Below, piece after piece: positions 8,782 through 17,062 of a stretch of DNA of 64,000 nt. Both the position numbers and the translations under genes were made by a program. Within the stretch, counting starts at the first letter, position 1. Every line of letters begins with the position of its first letter. The stretch comes from Sphingomonas jinjuensis (GTDB taxonomy: Bacteria; Pseudomonadota; Alphaproteobacteria; Sphingomonadales; Sphingomonadaceae), in NCBI RefSeq assembly GCF_014197105.1, contig NZ_JACIEV010000009.1:1-64000 (forward strand), given 5' to 3'. The notes under the pieces are model-generated. The model was not told where the DNA came from and made no database searches. It was given only the letters and a program-made list of their open reading frames with translations.

Positions 8782-9725
8782 GACGGCGTACGATCGGGAT
8801 GGAGCGACGTGCCAGAGCGGCCGGCGCGCAGCGATCCCCACCAGGTCAGCGGGTTGAGCGTCGCATCGCCGTCGAGGCTGAAGGTCACGAACTCGGCCCG
8901 CCCACCCAGATTCTCATACGGCACCGGCCCGCCCAGCCCCAGTTGCGACAGCGCGAAACGGCTGTCGGCCGAGCGGTCGCGGTTGTCGCCCATCAGGAAG
9001 ACGTGGTTGGCCGGGATCTTCACCGGCCCGTAATCGTCGCCGGGGCTCCACCCCAGCTCGACCGTGTCGTAGCGGCGGCCGTTGGGCAGCGTCTCGGTGA
9101 CGATCGGCAGGTGGCAGACCATCCCCTTGCCCGGCATATCGATCCGCGCGCCGAGATATTCGTCGTCGCGGCACGGGCTGTTGGTGTCGACGGGAATGTC
9201 GACATAATGGATCGGCCCACGGGTGACGGCACGGCCGTTAAGGATCACCGTTCCCTGCCGCACTTCCAGCGTATCGCCCGGCAGGCCGATGACGCGCTTG
9301 ATGTAATCGTTGCGGCGTCCCGGCGGCGTGACGATCACGACGTCGCCGCGCTCGGGCAGCGATCCGAACAGCCGTCCGTGCATGAACGGCAATCCGACGA
9401 TCCAGCTCTCCTCGGGCTTTTGCAGCACCAGGCTGTTGAACACCGCGACCGGATTGGGGATCGTCGGCGACACGAACGACCAACCATAGGCGAACTTCGA
9501 CACCACCAGCCGGTCGCCGATCCGCAGTCCCGGCAGCATCGATTCGCTGGGGATGTAGAAGGGCTTGGCGATGAAGCTGTGAAAGCCGAGCACGATCAGC
9601 ACCAGCCAGAAGATGCCCTTCACCTCGGCCCACCAATCGGTGCCCTTGCGCGCGGGCGTCGCGTCGGCGGTGGCCGTCGTCTCCGGCTTGGCGTCGCTGC
9701 CGTCCAACACCGCTTCCTTCGTCAT
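8778..9725 (-). CDS. lepB: Signal peptidase I
   Basis: A 315-aa type I leader peptidase that removes Sec and Tat signal peptides at the periplasmic face. A charged cytoplasmic N-terminus precedes one membrane helix (about residues 36-52). Box B with the catalytic serine is [10 protein letters not shown] (Ser62). The general-base lysine is in [12 protein letters not shown] (about Lys143), and the signature [12 protein letters not shown] is present. It is linked to acpS by an ATGA overlap (9722-9725) and to the permease by GTGA. In many alphaproteobacteria acpS-lepB precede rnc-era; here those two genes do not follow. Confidence 0.97.
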   Translation of the reverse strand: MTKEAVLDGSDAKPETTATADATPARKGTDWWAEVKGIFWLVLIVLGFHSFIAKPFYIPSESMLPGLRIGDRLVVSKFAYGWSFVSPTIPNPVAVFNSLVLQKPEESWIVGLPFMHGRLFGSLPERGDVVIVTPPGRRNDYIKRVIGLPGDTLEVRQGTVILNGRAVTRGPIHYVDIPVDTNSPCRDDEYLGARIDMPGKGMVCHLPIVTETLPNGRRYDTVELGWSPGDDYGPVKIPANHVFLMGDNRDRSADSRFALSQLGLGGPVPYENLGGRAEFVTFSLDGDATLNPLTWWGSLRAGRSGTSLHPDRTPS

Positions 9726-10123
9726 TGCTTGAGCGCCTCGATGATGACGAACGCCTGCGCCCAGGGATGATCGTCGGTCATGGTCAGGTGGATGTGGGCG
9801 ACGTGGCCTTCGGGGATCATGGCGTCAAGCCTCGCCTTGGCACCGCCCGTCAGCGCCAGCGTCGGCGCACCCGACGGCAGGTTGACGACACCGATGTCGC
9901 GCATGAACACCCCGCGCTTGAACCCCGTTCCCACCGCCTTGGAAAAGGCTTCCTTGGCGGCGAAGCGCTTGGCCAGCGTGCCCGCCTTGGTGAACGGCCG
10001 CCGCGCCGCCCGCGCCAACTCGACGTCGGTAAAGACGCGATTCTCGAACCGCTCGCCGAACCGCGCCAACGACGCCTCGATCCGCTCGATATTGCACAGG
10101 TCGGAACCCAGGCCGATGATCAT
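9722..10123 (-). CDS. acpS: Holo-[acyl-carrier-protein] synthase
   Basis: A 133-aa 4'-phosphopantetheinyl transferase that converts apo-ACP to holo-ACP using CoA, needed for fatty-acid synthesis. It begins [16 protein letters not shown], where the aspartate and downstream glutamate in [16 protein letters not shown] bind magnesium. The C-terminal [16 protein letters not shown] strand is typical. Length matches the family. It overlaps lepB (ATGA) and follows pdxJ after a repeat-filled gap; pdxJ-acpS-lepB is a widespread order in proteobacteria. Confidence 0.97.
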   Translation of the reverse strand: MIIGLGSDLCNIERIEASLARFGERFENRVFTDVELARAARRPFTKAGTLAKRFAAKEAFSKAVGTGFKRGVFMRDIGVVNLPSGAPTLALTGGAKARLDAMIPEGHVAHIHLTMTDDHPWAQAFVIIEALKQ

Positions 10124-10130
10124 CTTATCA

Positions 10131-10267
10131 TTCCTCCCCCAGCTTGCTGGGGGAGGGGGACCACCCGGCGCAGACGGGCGGTGGAGGGGCCGGTCCTACG
10201 ATCGCCCCTCCACCACCGGCCTGCGGCCGGCGGTCCCCCTCCCCGAGCCGAGCTCGGGGAGGATTCT
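10131..10267. repeat. Composite palindromic repeat (family A) between acpS and pdxJ
   Basis: The region is a set of nested inverted repeats. A left hairpin TCCCCCAGC/GCTGGGGGA starts near 10136. A perfect 10-bp pair GGTGGAGGGG (10180-10189)/CCCCTCCACC (10205-10214) sits in the middle. A right hairpin CTCCCCGAGC/GCTCGGGGAG runs to about 10262. The outer ends also match each other inverted. The structure is MITE-like and shares the TCCTCCCCC core with repeats at 40,971, 54,519, 57,916 and 59,315. Confidence 0.75.
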
Positions 10268-10272
10268 CCATG

Positions 10273-11004
10273 TCAGCCCCGCGCCGCATCCATCGCCTCG
10301 CGCATCGCCCGCACGCTCTCGTCCAGCCCGACGAAGATCGCCTCGCCGATCAGGAAATGCCCGATGTTCAGCTCCCGCACCTGCGGGATCGCCGCGATCG
10401 GGCCGACATTGTCGTACGTCAGCCCATGCCCGGCATGCACCTCGATCCCGTTCTTCGCCGCCAGCGCCGCCGCATCGGCCAGCCGCCGCAGCTCCTGCGC
10501 CCGCGCCTCACCGTCCAGCTCGGCATAGCGCCCGGTGTGCAGCTCGACGACCGGCACGCCCAGCCGAACCGCCGCATCGATCTGCCGCGCATCGGGCTCG
10601 ATGAACAGCGACACCCGCACGCCGGCTGCACCCAGCTCGCGCACCATCGGCGCCAGGTGATTGTGCTGCCCGGCTGCGTCCAGCCCGCCCTCGGTCGTCC
10701 GCTCCTCGCGCTTTTCGGGCACGATACAGGCCGCATGGGGACGATGGCGCATGGCGACACCCAGCATCTCCTCGGTCGCCGCCATCTCCAGGTTGAGCGG
10801 GATCGTCAGCTCCGCCGACAGCCGCGCGATATCGTCGTCGGTGATATGCCGCCGATCCTCGCGCAGATGCGCCGTGATCCCGTCGGCGCCCGCGTCCGCC
10901 GCCACCAACGCCGCGCGCACCGGATCGGGATAGACCCCACCCCGCGCGTTCCGGACGGTCGCGACATGGTCGATGTTGACGCCCAGGCGAAGATGGTCCG
11001 TCAT
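10273..11004 (-). CDS. pdxJ: Pyridoxine 5'-phosphate synthase
   Basis: A 243-aa TIM-barrel enzyme condensing 3-amino-2-oxopropyl phosphate with 1-deoxyxylulose 5-phosphate to form pyridoxine 5'-phosphate, the last ring-forming step of DXP-dependent vitamin B6 synthesis. Recognisable blocks are [57 protein letters not shown] and [11 protein letters not shown]. The start at 11004 overlaps the pyrE stop (ATGA), so the two are translationally coupled. Confidence 0.97.
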   Translation of the reverse strand: MTDHLRLGVNIDHVATVRNARGGVYPDPVRAALVAADAGADGITAHLREDRRHITDDDIARLSAELTIPLNLEMAATEEMLGVAMRHRPHAACIVPEKREERTTEGGLDAAGQHNHLAPMVRELGAAGVRVSLFIEPDARQIDAAVRLGVPVVELHTGRYAELDGEARAQELRRLADAAALAAKNGIEVHAGHGLTYDNVGPIAAIPQVRELNIGHFLIGEAIFVGLDESVRAMREAMDAARG

Positions 11005-11582
11005 GCCGCACGGCTCCCCGGCTTGATCGCCGGGATCGCCGCCAGTTCGGGCGGGACCGCATCGGGTTCGTAGGTCGGCACGTCTAGGCGGATCAGCGGG
11101 AAGAACGGCACGCCCAGGTCGACCGTCCCGTTCGACCGATCGACCAGCGTGCCCGCCGCGATCACGCGCCCGCCCGCCGCCTCGATCGCGAGGATCGCCT
11201 CGCGGCTCGACAGGCCGGTGGTGACGACGTCCTCCATCATCAGCACCTCGGCCCCCGGATCGAGGCGGAAGCCGCGGCGTAGCTCGAAGGTGCCGGTCGG
11301 CCGCTCGACGAACATCGCCGGCATGTCCAGCGCGCGGCCCATCTCGTGGCCGACGATCACCCCGCCCATCGCCGGCGACACCACCGCGGCGATCCGGCCG
11401 CGCAGTTCGCCGGGGATGCGCGCCGCCAGCGCCTCGGCCAGCCGTGCCGCGCGCCGCGGGTCCATCAGCACCCGGGCGCATTGCAGATAGCGGGGACTGC
11501 GTAGCCCCGACGACAGGATGAAGTGCCCTTCCAACAGCGCCTCGGCGGCGCGGAATTCGGCAAGCACCTCTTCGTCGGTCAT
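11001..11582 (-). CDS. pyrE: Orotate phosphoribosyltransferase
   Basis: A 193-aa type I phosphoribosyltransferase that makes orotidine 5'-phosphate from orotate and PRPP in pyrimidine synthesis. It shows [15 protein letters not shown], the [12 protein letters not shown] segment and the PRPP loop [14 protein letters not shown]. The start at 11582 ([10 protein letters not shown]) is chosen because GGGGGA lies upstream and it matches the family length; an in-frame ATG at 11642 would add 20 unconserved residues. It is the first gene of the pyrE-pdxJ pair. Confidence 0.96.
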   Translation of the reverse strand: MTDEEVLAEFRAAEALLEGHFILSSGLRSPRYLQCARVLMDPRRAARLAEALAARIPGELRGRIAAVVSPAMGGVIVGHEMGRALDMPAMFVERPTGTFELRRGFRLDPGAEVLMMEDVVTTGLSSREAILAIEAAGGRVIAAGTLVDRSNGTVDLGVPFFPLIRLDVPTYEPDAVPPELAAIPAIKPGSRAA

Positions 11583-11673
11583 GTCGTCCCCCAAGCTGTC
11601 GTCGATCGGCCGCGCCATAGGCGCTCGACCCGCCGTCGCCAAGCACCGGCGGGGGAATCGTCACGGGCACGGC

Positions 11674-11702
11674 TTGAGGCTGGGGAAACCCGCGCGTATA
11701 GG
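11674..11702 (+). promoter_or_regulatory. Predicted promoter for coxBA
   Basis: TTGAGG (11674-11679) and TATAGG (11697-11702) are separated by exactly 17 bp, a good housekeeping-sigma-like match. It lies 86 bp upstream of the coxB start in the gap divergent from pyrE. Assigned by pattern only. Confidence 0.5.
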
Positions 11703-11787
11703 CCTGAGTCAAAGTCGGTACATGTCTCGTGTGCCGCACGCTCCGCCGCATGGAGCAATCATCGATGGGACGGGGTGACGATAAGAG

Positions 11788-12936
11788 ATGCGCAACAGGT
11801 TCAAGGGATTGGCGATCGCCGCAGGCCTCGCGTTAGCTGGCCTGGGGACGGCCGGCTATGCGACGCAGCCGTCGCCTCAGGCCGCAGCCGCGCCGGCTGG
11901 TGCGACCGCCACGGCGCCGACCACGGCGAACGCCACGGCGCCGGCTGCCCCCAACAGTCCTGAACTCGCCATGGATGGCGCGCCCGTCATGACCGCGCAG
12001 CCCGGCATCGGTCAGCCGGTCAACGGCCGGTTCGGCATTCAGCCGCAGGTGACGGAAAACGGCAAGTTCGCGCATTGGATGCATGACAGCATCCTGTTCC
12101 CGCTCATCACCGTCATCTGCATCTTCGTCTTGGCGCTGCTGATCTGGGTCGCGCTCCGCTATCGCCAGGCAGCCAATCCGATCCCGTCGAAGACCAGCCA
12201 CAACACCTTCATCGAGGTGGTGTGGACGCTCGTCCCGGTGCTGATCCTGGTCGCGATCGCGATCCCGTCGATCGGTCTGCTGTCGGCGCAGTTCAAGCCG
12301 GCGCCCGCCGGCGCGATCACGCTGAAGGCGATCGGCAACCAGTGGTATTGGAGCTACCAATACCCCGACAACGGCGGGTTCGAGATCACGGCCAACATGC
12401 TCAAGGAGCGCGACCAGGTCGGCGCGGGCGAGCGTTTCCGCACCGATGCCGATGGCCCGCGTCTGCTCGCCACCGACAATCGCGTCGTTCTGCCGGTCGG
12501 CGTGCCGATCCGCCTCATCACCACCTCGCAGGACGTGATCCACAGCTGGGCGATGCCGGCGTTCTGGATCAAGCTCGACGCCGTTCCCGGACGCCTCAAC
12601 GAGACCAGCTTCACCATCCAGAAGCCGGGCCTCTACTTCGGCCAGTGTTCCGAGCTGTGCGGCGCGCGCCACGCGTTCATGCCGATCGCGGTCGAGGCCG
12701 TGCCGCCGGCGCAGTTCGCCGCCTGGGTCCGTGCCAAGGGCGGCACGATGCCGACCCCGGGCAAGCCGAGCGACAAGGTGATCCCGCAGCCGGGCGCCGA
12801 GGGTTCGGCCGCCAAGCAGGCAGAGGGCAACGCCGCAGATGCCGCGACCGGTCCGACGCAGAACGTCACCGTCGCCCCCGCCACCTCGCCGCAGGGCGCC
12901 ACCAACAACCCCGCCACCGGGACTGCTGGACAGTAA
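11788..12936 (+). CDS. coxB: Cytochrome c oxidase subunit II
   Basis: A 382-aa periplasm-facing subunit that receives electrons from cytochrome c through the CuA centre. A signal-like N-terminus ([20 protein letters not shown]) and an Ala/Pro-rich linker are followed by two helices (about 100-125 and 142-166) and a cupredoxin domain. CuA ligands are visible in [12 protein letters not shown] (Cys287, Cys291, His295, Met298). The aromatic WYWSYQYP electron-entry strand is present. The tail after about residue 320 is a low-complexity Ala/Pro/Thr extension. coxA begins one base after its stop. Confidence 0.97.
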   Translation: MRNRFKGLAIAAGLALAGLGTAGYATQPSPQAAAAPAGATATAPTTANATAPAAPNSPELAMDGAPVMTAQPGIGQPVNGRFGIQPQVTENGKFAHWMHDSILFPLITVICIFVLALLIWVALRYRQAANPIPSKTSHNTFIEVVWTLVPVLILVAIAIPSIGLLSAQFKPAPAGAITLKAIGNQWYWSYQYPDNGGFEITANMLKERDQVGAGERFRTDADGPRLLATDNRVVLPVGVPIRLITTSQDVIHSWAMPAFWIKLDAVPGRLNETSFTIQKPGLYFGQCSELCGARHAFMPIAVEAVPPAQFAAWVRAKGGTMPTPGKPSDKVIPQPGAEGSAAKQAEGNAADAATGPTQNVTVAPATSPQGATNNPATGTAGQ

Positions 12937-12937
12937 G

Positions 12938-14617
12938 ATGACAGACACCGCTCTCAATCCGTCCGCTTTCCAGGCGCACGACGATCACGCGCATCATCAC
13001 GATGCCGATCACAAGCCGGGCTTCTTCGCCCGCTGGTTCATGTCGACTAATCACAAGGACATCGGCACGCTGTACCTGATCTTCGCGATCGTCGCGGGGA
13101 TCATCGGCGGGTCGATCTCCGGCCTGATGCGTGCCGAGCTCGCTCACCCGGGGATCCAGTATCTCCAGGGCTGGGCCGGCATGCTCCACGGCGGCGCCGC
13201 CAGCCTCGATGAATCGCTCCACCTGTGGAACGTCCTCATCACCGCGCACGGCCTCATCATGGTGTTCTTCATGGTGATGCCGGCGATGATCGGCGGCTTC
13301 GGCAACTGGTTCGTGCCGATCATGATCGGTGCGCCGGACATGGCGTTCCCGCGGATGAACAACGTCAGCTTCTGGCTGCTCATCCCGTCGTTCACGCTGC
13401 TCCTCGCCTCGCCCTTCTTCGGCGGCGCGGGTAACGGCTGGACGCTCTACGCGCCGCTCTCGACCTATGGCGAGCCGGGACCGTCGACCGACATGGCGAT
13501 CCTGTCGCTCCACCTCGCGGGCGCGTCGTCGATCCTCGGTGCGATCAACTTCATCACCACCATCTTCAACATGCGTGCGCCGGGCATGACCCTGCACAAG
13601 ATGCCGCTGTTCGTGTGGTCGGTGCTGGTCACCGCCTTCCTGCTGCTGCTGGCCCTCCCGGTCCTCGCCGCGGCGATCACGATGCTGCTCACCGACCGCA
13701 ACTTCGGCACCACCTTCTTCGATCCGGCCGGCGGCGGCGATCCGATCCTCTACCAACACCTGTTCTGGTTCTTCGGCCACCCCGAAGTGTACATCATGAT
13801 CCTCCCCGGCTTCGGCATCGTCAGCCAGATCATCGCCACATTCAGCCGCAAGCCCGTCTTCGGCTATCTCGGCATGGCCTATGCCATGGTCGCGATCGGT
13901 GTCGTCGGCTTTATCGTGTGGGCCCACCACATGTTCGTCACCGGCCTCAGCGTGAACGTGAAGATGTACTTCACCGCCGCGACGATGGTCATCGCGGTGC
14001 CGACCGGCATTAAGATCTTCTCGTGGATCGCGACGATGTGGGGCGGTTCGCTTCGCTTCCCGACCCCGATGGTCTGGGCGATCGGCTTCATCTTCATGTT
14101 CACCGTCGGCGGCGTCACCGGCGTCGTGCTCGCCAACGGCGGCATCGACGACTATATGCAGGACACCTATTACGTCGTCGCGCACTTCCACTACGTGCTG
14201 TCGCTCGGCGCGGTGTTCTCGCTGTTCGCCGGCTTCTACTACTGGTTCCCGAAGATGTCGGGCCGCATGTACAGTGAGCTGCTTGGCCAGTTGCACTTCT
14301 GGGTGTTCTTCATCGGCGTGAACGTATTGTTCTTCCCGATGCATTTCCTGGGCCTGCAGGGCATGCCGCGCCGCTATCCGGACTATCCGGACGCTTATGA
14401 GCACTTCAACACGCTGGCGACGCACGGCTATGAGATTATGGCTGCCGGCATGGCGATCTTCTTCGTCAACGTGATCTGGTCGCTGCTGGCGGGCAAGAAG
14501 GCGCCCGACAACCCCTGGGGCGAGGGTGCGACCACGCTCGAGTGGACGCTGTCGAGCCCGCCGCCGTACCACCAGTTCGAGACGCTGCCGGTCATCGGCG
14601 ACGATCACCACCACTGA
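12938..14617 (+). CDS. coxA: Cytochrome c oxidase subunit I
   Basis: A 559-aa heme-copper oxidase core subunit with twelve helices, reducing O2 to water and pumping protons. Signature segments are the heme a ligand region [15 protein letters not shown], the CuB/Tyr block [22 protein letters not shown] and [12 protein letters not shown]. The start at 12938 lies immediately after the coxB stop; the long in-frame extension upstream overlaps coxB and is not used. The N-terminus has a His-rich stretch ([13 protein letters not shown]), also seen at the C-terminus (DDHHH). No ctaB, ctaG or coxC follows. Confidence 0.98.
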   Translation: MTDTALNPSAFQAHDDHAHHHDADHKPGFFARWFMSTNHKDIGTLYLIFAIVAGIIGGSISGLMRAELAHPGIQYLQGWAGMLHGGAASLDESLHLWNVLITAHGLIMVFFMVMPAMIGGFGNWFVPIMIGAPDMAFPRMNNVSFWLLIPSFTLLLASPFFGGAGNGWTLYAPLSTYGEPGPSTDMAILSLHLAGASSILGAINFITTIFNMRAPGMTLHKMPLFVWSVLVTAFLLLLALPVLAAAITMLLTDRNFGTTFFDPAGGGDPILYQHLFWFFGHPEVYIMILPGFGIVSQIIATFSRKPVFGYLGMAYAMVAIGVVGFIVWAHHMFVTGLSVNVKMYFTAATMVIAVPTGIKIFSWIATMWGGSLRFPTPMVWAIGFIFMFTVGGVTGVVLANGGIDDYMQDTYYVVAHFHYVLSLGAVFSLFAGFYYWFPKMSGRMYSELLGQLHFWVFFIGVNVLFFPMHFLGLQGMPRRYPDYPDAYEHFNTLATHGYEIMAAGMAIFFVNVIWSLLAGKKAPDNPWGEGATTLEWTLSSPPPYHQFETLPVIGDDHHH

Positions 14618-14642
14618 TCGCGTGTCCCGAGCGGACTGACAG

Positions 14643-14675
14643 AAAAGCCCCGGGCGACACCGCCCGGGGCTTTTT
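14643..14675 (+). terminator. Rho-independent terminator after coxA
   Basis: The inverted repeat GCCCCGGGCG/CGCCCGGGGC (14647-14656/14661-14670) is followed by TTTTT and preceded by AAAA. It lies about 26 bp past the coxA stop and marks the end of the coxBA transcript. It could also work in reverse because of the flanking A run. Confidence 0.9.
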
Positions 14676-14787
14676 CGTTGCCGGTCGTCCGTCACGTCAG
14701 CCGTCGTACTGAACTCGTTTCAGCATCTCATGCGACCGTGCGTGACGTCGACAGATGCGGAACGACGGATGGGGCGGGCCGCCGCCC

Positions 14788-15459
14788 TCAGTGCCGGACG
14801 AACAGGCTCAACGACGCCACATGATTGACCCGCGTCACCGCCCCCTGGTCGATCACCTGGTTCAGATACCCCGCCTCGACCGTCGACTTGCCGCCGACCG
14901 GCACCTCCGCCCCCACGAAGCTGCGCAACTGGTCGAAACCCTTGCGTGCGCCCCAATCCGTCTCGTTGAAGCCGACGAACAGCTCGGCATGCGCCAGCGC
15001 ACGGACGCCCTGCCCCGACGCCGCCAGCGCATATTCTCCGCGAACCATCTGGCGCATGCGAACCCCCACGCCGTCACCATCGTTGCGCCAACGCTCTTCC
15101 AGCCGGCTACGCAGCTGCACCTCGCCACGCCGCGACGGCGGCAGCGTCCATGTCAGCTGCTGGAACGGCCGGCTCTCCGCACGATCGCGTCCGCCATCGA
15201 CCGGCGAGATTACCCGGGCGAAGCCCTGATAGATCGACACCCGCGGGCTGATCCGCCACCCGATCGCGGGACGCAGCAACAGCATGTCGAGCCGCGAGAC
15301 ACCGTCGCCGAACCGCGGCTGCACCTCGGCGAAATAGATCAGGTCGCCCTTGACCGATCCCATGGCGGTCAGGTTGATCCACAGCTGTTCGTCCTCGCGC
15401 GTTTCCGCACCGACAGGCCCCGCCAGCATCGCGCCCGCCAGTGCCAGCCATCGCTTCAT
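14788..15459 (-). CDS. DUF2490 family outer-membrane beta-barrel protein
   Basis: A 223-aa protein with signal peptide MKRWLALAGAMLAGPVGA, then DUF2490 features: EDEQLWINLTAMGSVKGDLI near the N-terminus, RPAIGWRISPRVSIYQGF in the middle, and repeated amphipathic beta strands ending VNHVASLSLFVRH. The family is predicted to form small barrels; function is unknown. The start at 15459 has AGGGA upstream and overlaps the stop of the preceding 100-aa gene (ATGA, 15456-15459), so both are probably made together. Confidence 0.88.
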   Translation of the reverse strand: MKRWLALAGAMLAGPVGAETREDEQLWINLTAMGSVKGDLIYFAEVQPRFGDGVSRLDMLLLRPAIGWRISPRVSIYQGFARVISPVDGGRDRAESRPFQQLTWTLPPSRRGEVQLRSRLEERWRNDGDGVGVRMRQMVRGEYALAASGQGVRALAHAELFVGFNETDWGARKGFDQLRSFVGAEVPVGGKSTVEAGYLNQVIDQGAVTRVNHVASLSLFVRH

Positions 15460-15758
15460 GATGTCGTTCCCTTTCCACGCCACGCCAGCGAGCGCCGGTT
15501 AAGCGCCGCCAGATCCCCGCCGCCCGCGATCACCGCCTTGCCAAGCGCTACCGCACGGGCGAGCATCGCCGCATCGGCATGGGCATAGGCGGGGCGGCCA
15601 CTCACCACCGCGTACCAGCATTGGCCCGCCACATTGTCGAGGAGGACGCGTTGGAAGCAATGATCCGACACAATCGGCCAGCCACGATCCCGCGCCATGC
15701 CGGGCATGGTGACGCGGGTCAGGTGCAGCCATTCCTGCTCGAGGGCGTGACGATCCAT
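15456..15758 (-). CDS. Conserved small protein of unknown function (100 aa)
   Basis: The protein (MDRHALEQEWLHLTRVTMPG at the start) contains the block SDHCFQRVLLDNVAGQCWY and ends DLAALNRRSLAWRGKG. I recognise this as a small family common in alphaproteobacteria, sometimes loosely named as acetyltransferase-related, but I see no acetyl-CoA motif and assign no function. No signal peptide. Its start codon (15758) overlaps on the opposite strand the start codon of the serine-hydrolase gene at 15757. Its stop overlaps the DUF2490 start. Confidence 0.75.
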   Translation of the reverse strand: MDRHALEQEWLHLTRVTMPGMARDRGWPIVSDHCFQRVLLDNVAGQCWYAVVSGRPAYAHADAAMLARAVALGKAVIAGGGDLAALNRRSLAWRGKGTTS

Positions 15759-16920
15759 GCCGGGTAAAGCCGCCGCGCTCCTCGCCTGTTCCCTCGCGCT
15801 CGCCGGTTGCGCGACCCGCCCGGCCGCGGTCCGCATCGCCTTCAGCACCGACTCCGTCACCCATATCCGCGCCCATGGCCTCGCCGACCGCGCCACCGGC
15901 CGCCGCGTGACGGCCGATAGCGATGTGCGGGTCGCCAGCATCTCCAAGCTGGTCGTCGCGCTCGGCGTGATGCGCCTGGTCGAGGCGCGCCGGCTCGATC
16001 TCGACCGCGACGTCTCGGCCTATCTCGGCTGGCGCTTGCGCAATCCCGGCTTTCCCGACACCCCGATCACGCTGCGGCTGTTGCTGAGCCATCGATCGAG
16101 CCTGACCGACGGCGCCGACTATCTGATTCCGCTCGGCGACACGCTGCGCGCCCGCGTCGCCGATTCCCGGGCGTGGGATGCCGAGCACCGGCCGGGCAGC
16201 TTCTTCCGCTACACCAATCTCAACTTCCCCGTCGTCGCTTCGGTGATCGAGCGCGTGACCGGCGAGCGCTTCGACCGCGCCATGCAGCGTCTGGTCATCG
16301 CGCCGCTCGGAATCGACGCCTGTTATGGCTGGGCGACGTGCAGCAACGGGGCGATCGCCGAGGCAGTCGTGCTCTATCGCGCCAATGGCGCCGTCGCGAC
16401 CGACGACCTTCACGGCCGCCCACCGCCCTGCCCCGTAATCGCGCCCAGCGGCTGCGATCTTTCGCTCTACCGGCCCGGCGACAATGGCGCGCTCTTCTCG
16501 CCACAGGGCGGCCTTCGCATTTCGACACGAGGGCTCGCGCGGATCGGGCAGATGCTGCTTCGTAAGGGGGATGGCTTCCTGTCGGCGGGATCGATCGACG
16601 AGCTTGAGCGGGTTGTCTGGATCTATGACGGCAGCAACGGCGCCACCGCGGAGGGGCCGGGCGGCGGTTTCTTCTGCCGCTACGGTCTCGCGATGCAGAC
16701 GCTGCCGACATCCCGCAGCGGCTGCCGCGACGATCTGTTTGGCGACGGCCATCAGCATGTCGGCCACGCCGGCGATGCCTACGGATTGAAGTCCGGCCTG
16801 TGGATCGATCGCCGGGCCGGAACGGGGGTCGCCTATGTCGTCACCGCCGTGCCGGAGGACTCGCGAGGGAGGCATTCCGCCTTCTCGCGCGAGGAAGAGC
16901 GGATGGCGCTGGGTCGCTGA
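15757..16920 (+). CDS. Beta-lactamase-fold serine hydrolase, lipoprotein
   Basis: A 387-aa penicillin-binding-protein-like serine hydrolase. The N-terminus MPGKAAALLACSLALAGC is a lipoprotein signal with lipobox LAGC (Cys18). The catalytic SxxK is SISK (Ser61/Lys64), YxN appears as FRYTNLNF, and a C-terminal HAGDAYGLKSG is in place of the classical KTG. Length fits class C beta-lactamase/esterase EstB-type enzymes; the substrate may be peptidoglycan, an ester or a D-amino-acid peptide. Confidence in a true beta-lactam role is low. Its ATG (15757-15759) overlaps the divergent start codon of the neighbour. Confidence 0.87.
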   Translation: MPGKAAALLACSLALAGCATRPAAVRIAFSTDSVTHIRAHGLADRATGRRVTADSDVRVASISKLVVALGVMRLVEARRLDLDRDVSAYLGWRLRNPGFPDTPITLRLLLSHRSSLTDGADYLIPLGDTLRARVADSRAWDAEHRPGSFFRYTNLNFPVVASVIERVTGERFDRAMQRLVIAPLGIDACYGWATCSNGAIAEAVVLYRANGAVATDDLHGRPPPCPVIAPSGCDLSLYRPGDNGALFSPQGGLRISTRGLARIGQMLLRKGDGFLSAGSIDELERVVWIYDGSNGATAEGPGGGFFCRYGLAMQTLPTSRSGCRDDLFGDGHQHVGHAGDAYGLKSGLWIDRRAGTGVAYVVTAVPEDSRGRHSAFSREEERMALGR

Positions 16921-16955
16921 TCCGGCACTCCACAGAGGTCACGTGCCCCTCCACG

Positions 16956-16984
16956 GACGTCATGGGAGTGAATCCCATGACGTC
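16956..16984. terminator. Perfect 12-bp inverted repeat downstream of serine hydrolase
   Basis: GACGTCATGGGA (16956-16967) and TCCCATGACGTC (16973-16984) flank a 5-base loop, giving a strong stem between two convergent genes. There is no T run, so termination would be inefficient or Rho-assisted. A protein-binding site is the alternative. Confidence 0.5.
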
Positions 16985-17010
16985 GGACGCGGCCTAAGCC
17001 GCGCCGGCCG

Positions 17011-17062
17011 ATCTGATCGCCGATGCGCGCTGCAGCATTGCTGCAGCGACGCGCGATCAGAT
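17011..17062. terminator. Nested inverted repeats at the 3' end of lpd
   Basis: The outer arms ATCTGATCGC (17011-17020) and GCGATCAGAT (17053-17062) enclose inner arms CGCTGCAGCA (17028-17037) and TGCTGCAGCG (17039-17048). The outer right arm overlaps the last codons of lpd (stop at 17057). The structure probably ends or stabilises the suc operon transcript. It lacks a T tract. Confidence 0.55.

Noticed and set aside
9722-11642. Treating the acpS-pdxJ gap as a small gene
   Set aside because: The 149-bp gap is filled by palindromes; frames through it are short and have no start with a ribosome-binding site.
12866-14695. A 609-codon open frame opposite coxA
   Set aside because: His/Glu/Arg-rich mirror of coxA codons. 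It also runs through the coxA terminator.
15757-16920. Calling the serine hydrolase a beta-lactamase resistance gene
   Set aside because: It has SxxK and YxN, but the KTG box is HAG-like and the lipoprotein form fits many esterases and peptidases. Resistance cannot be claimed from sequence.
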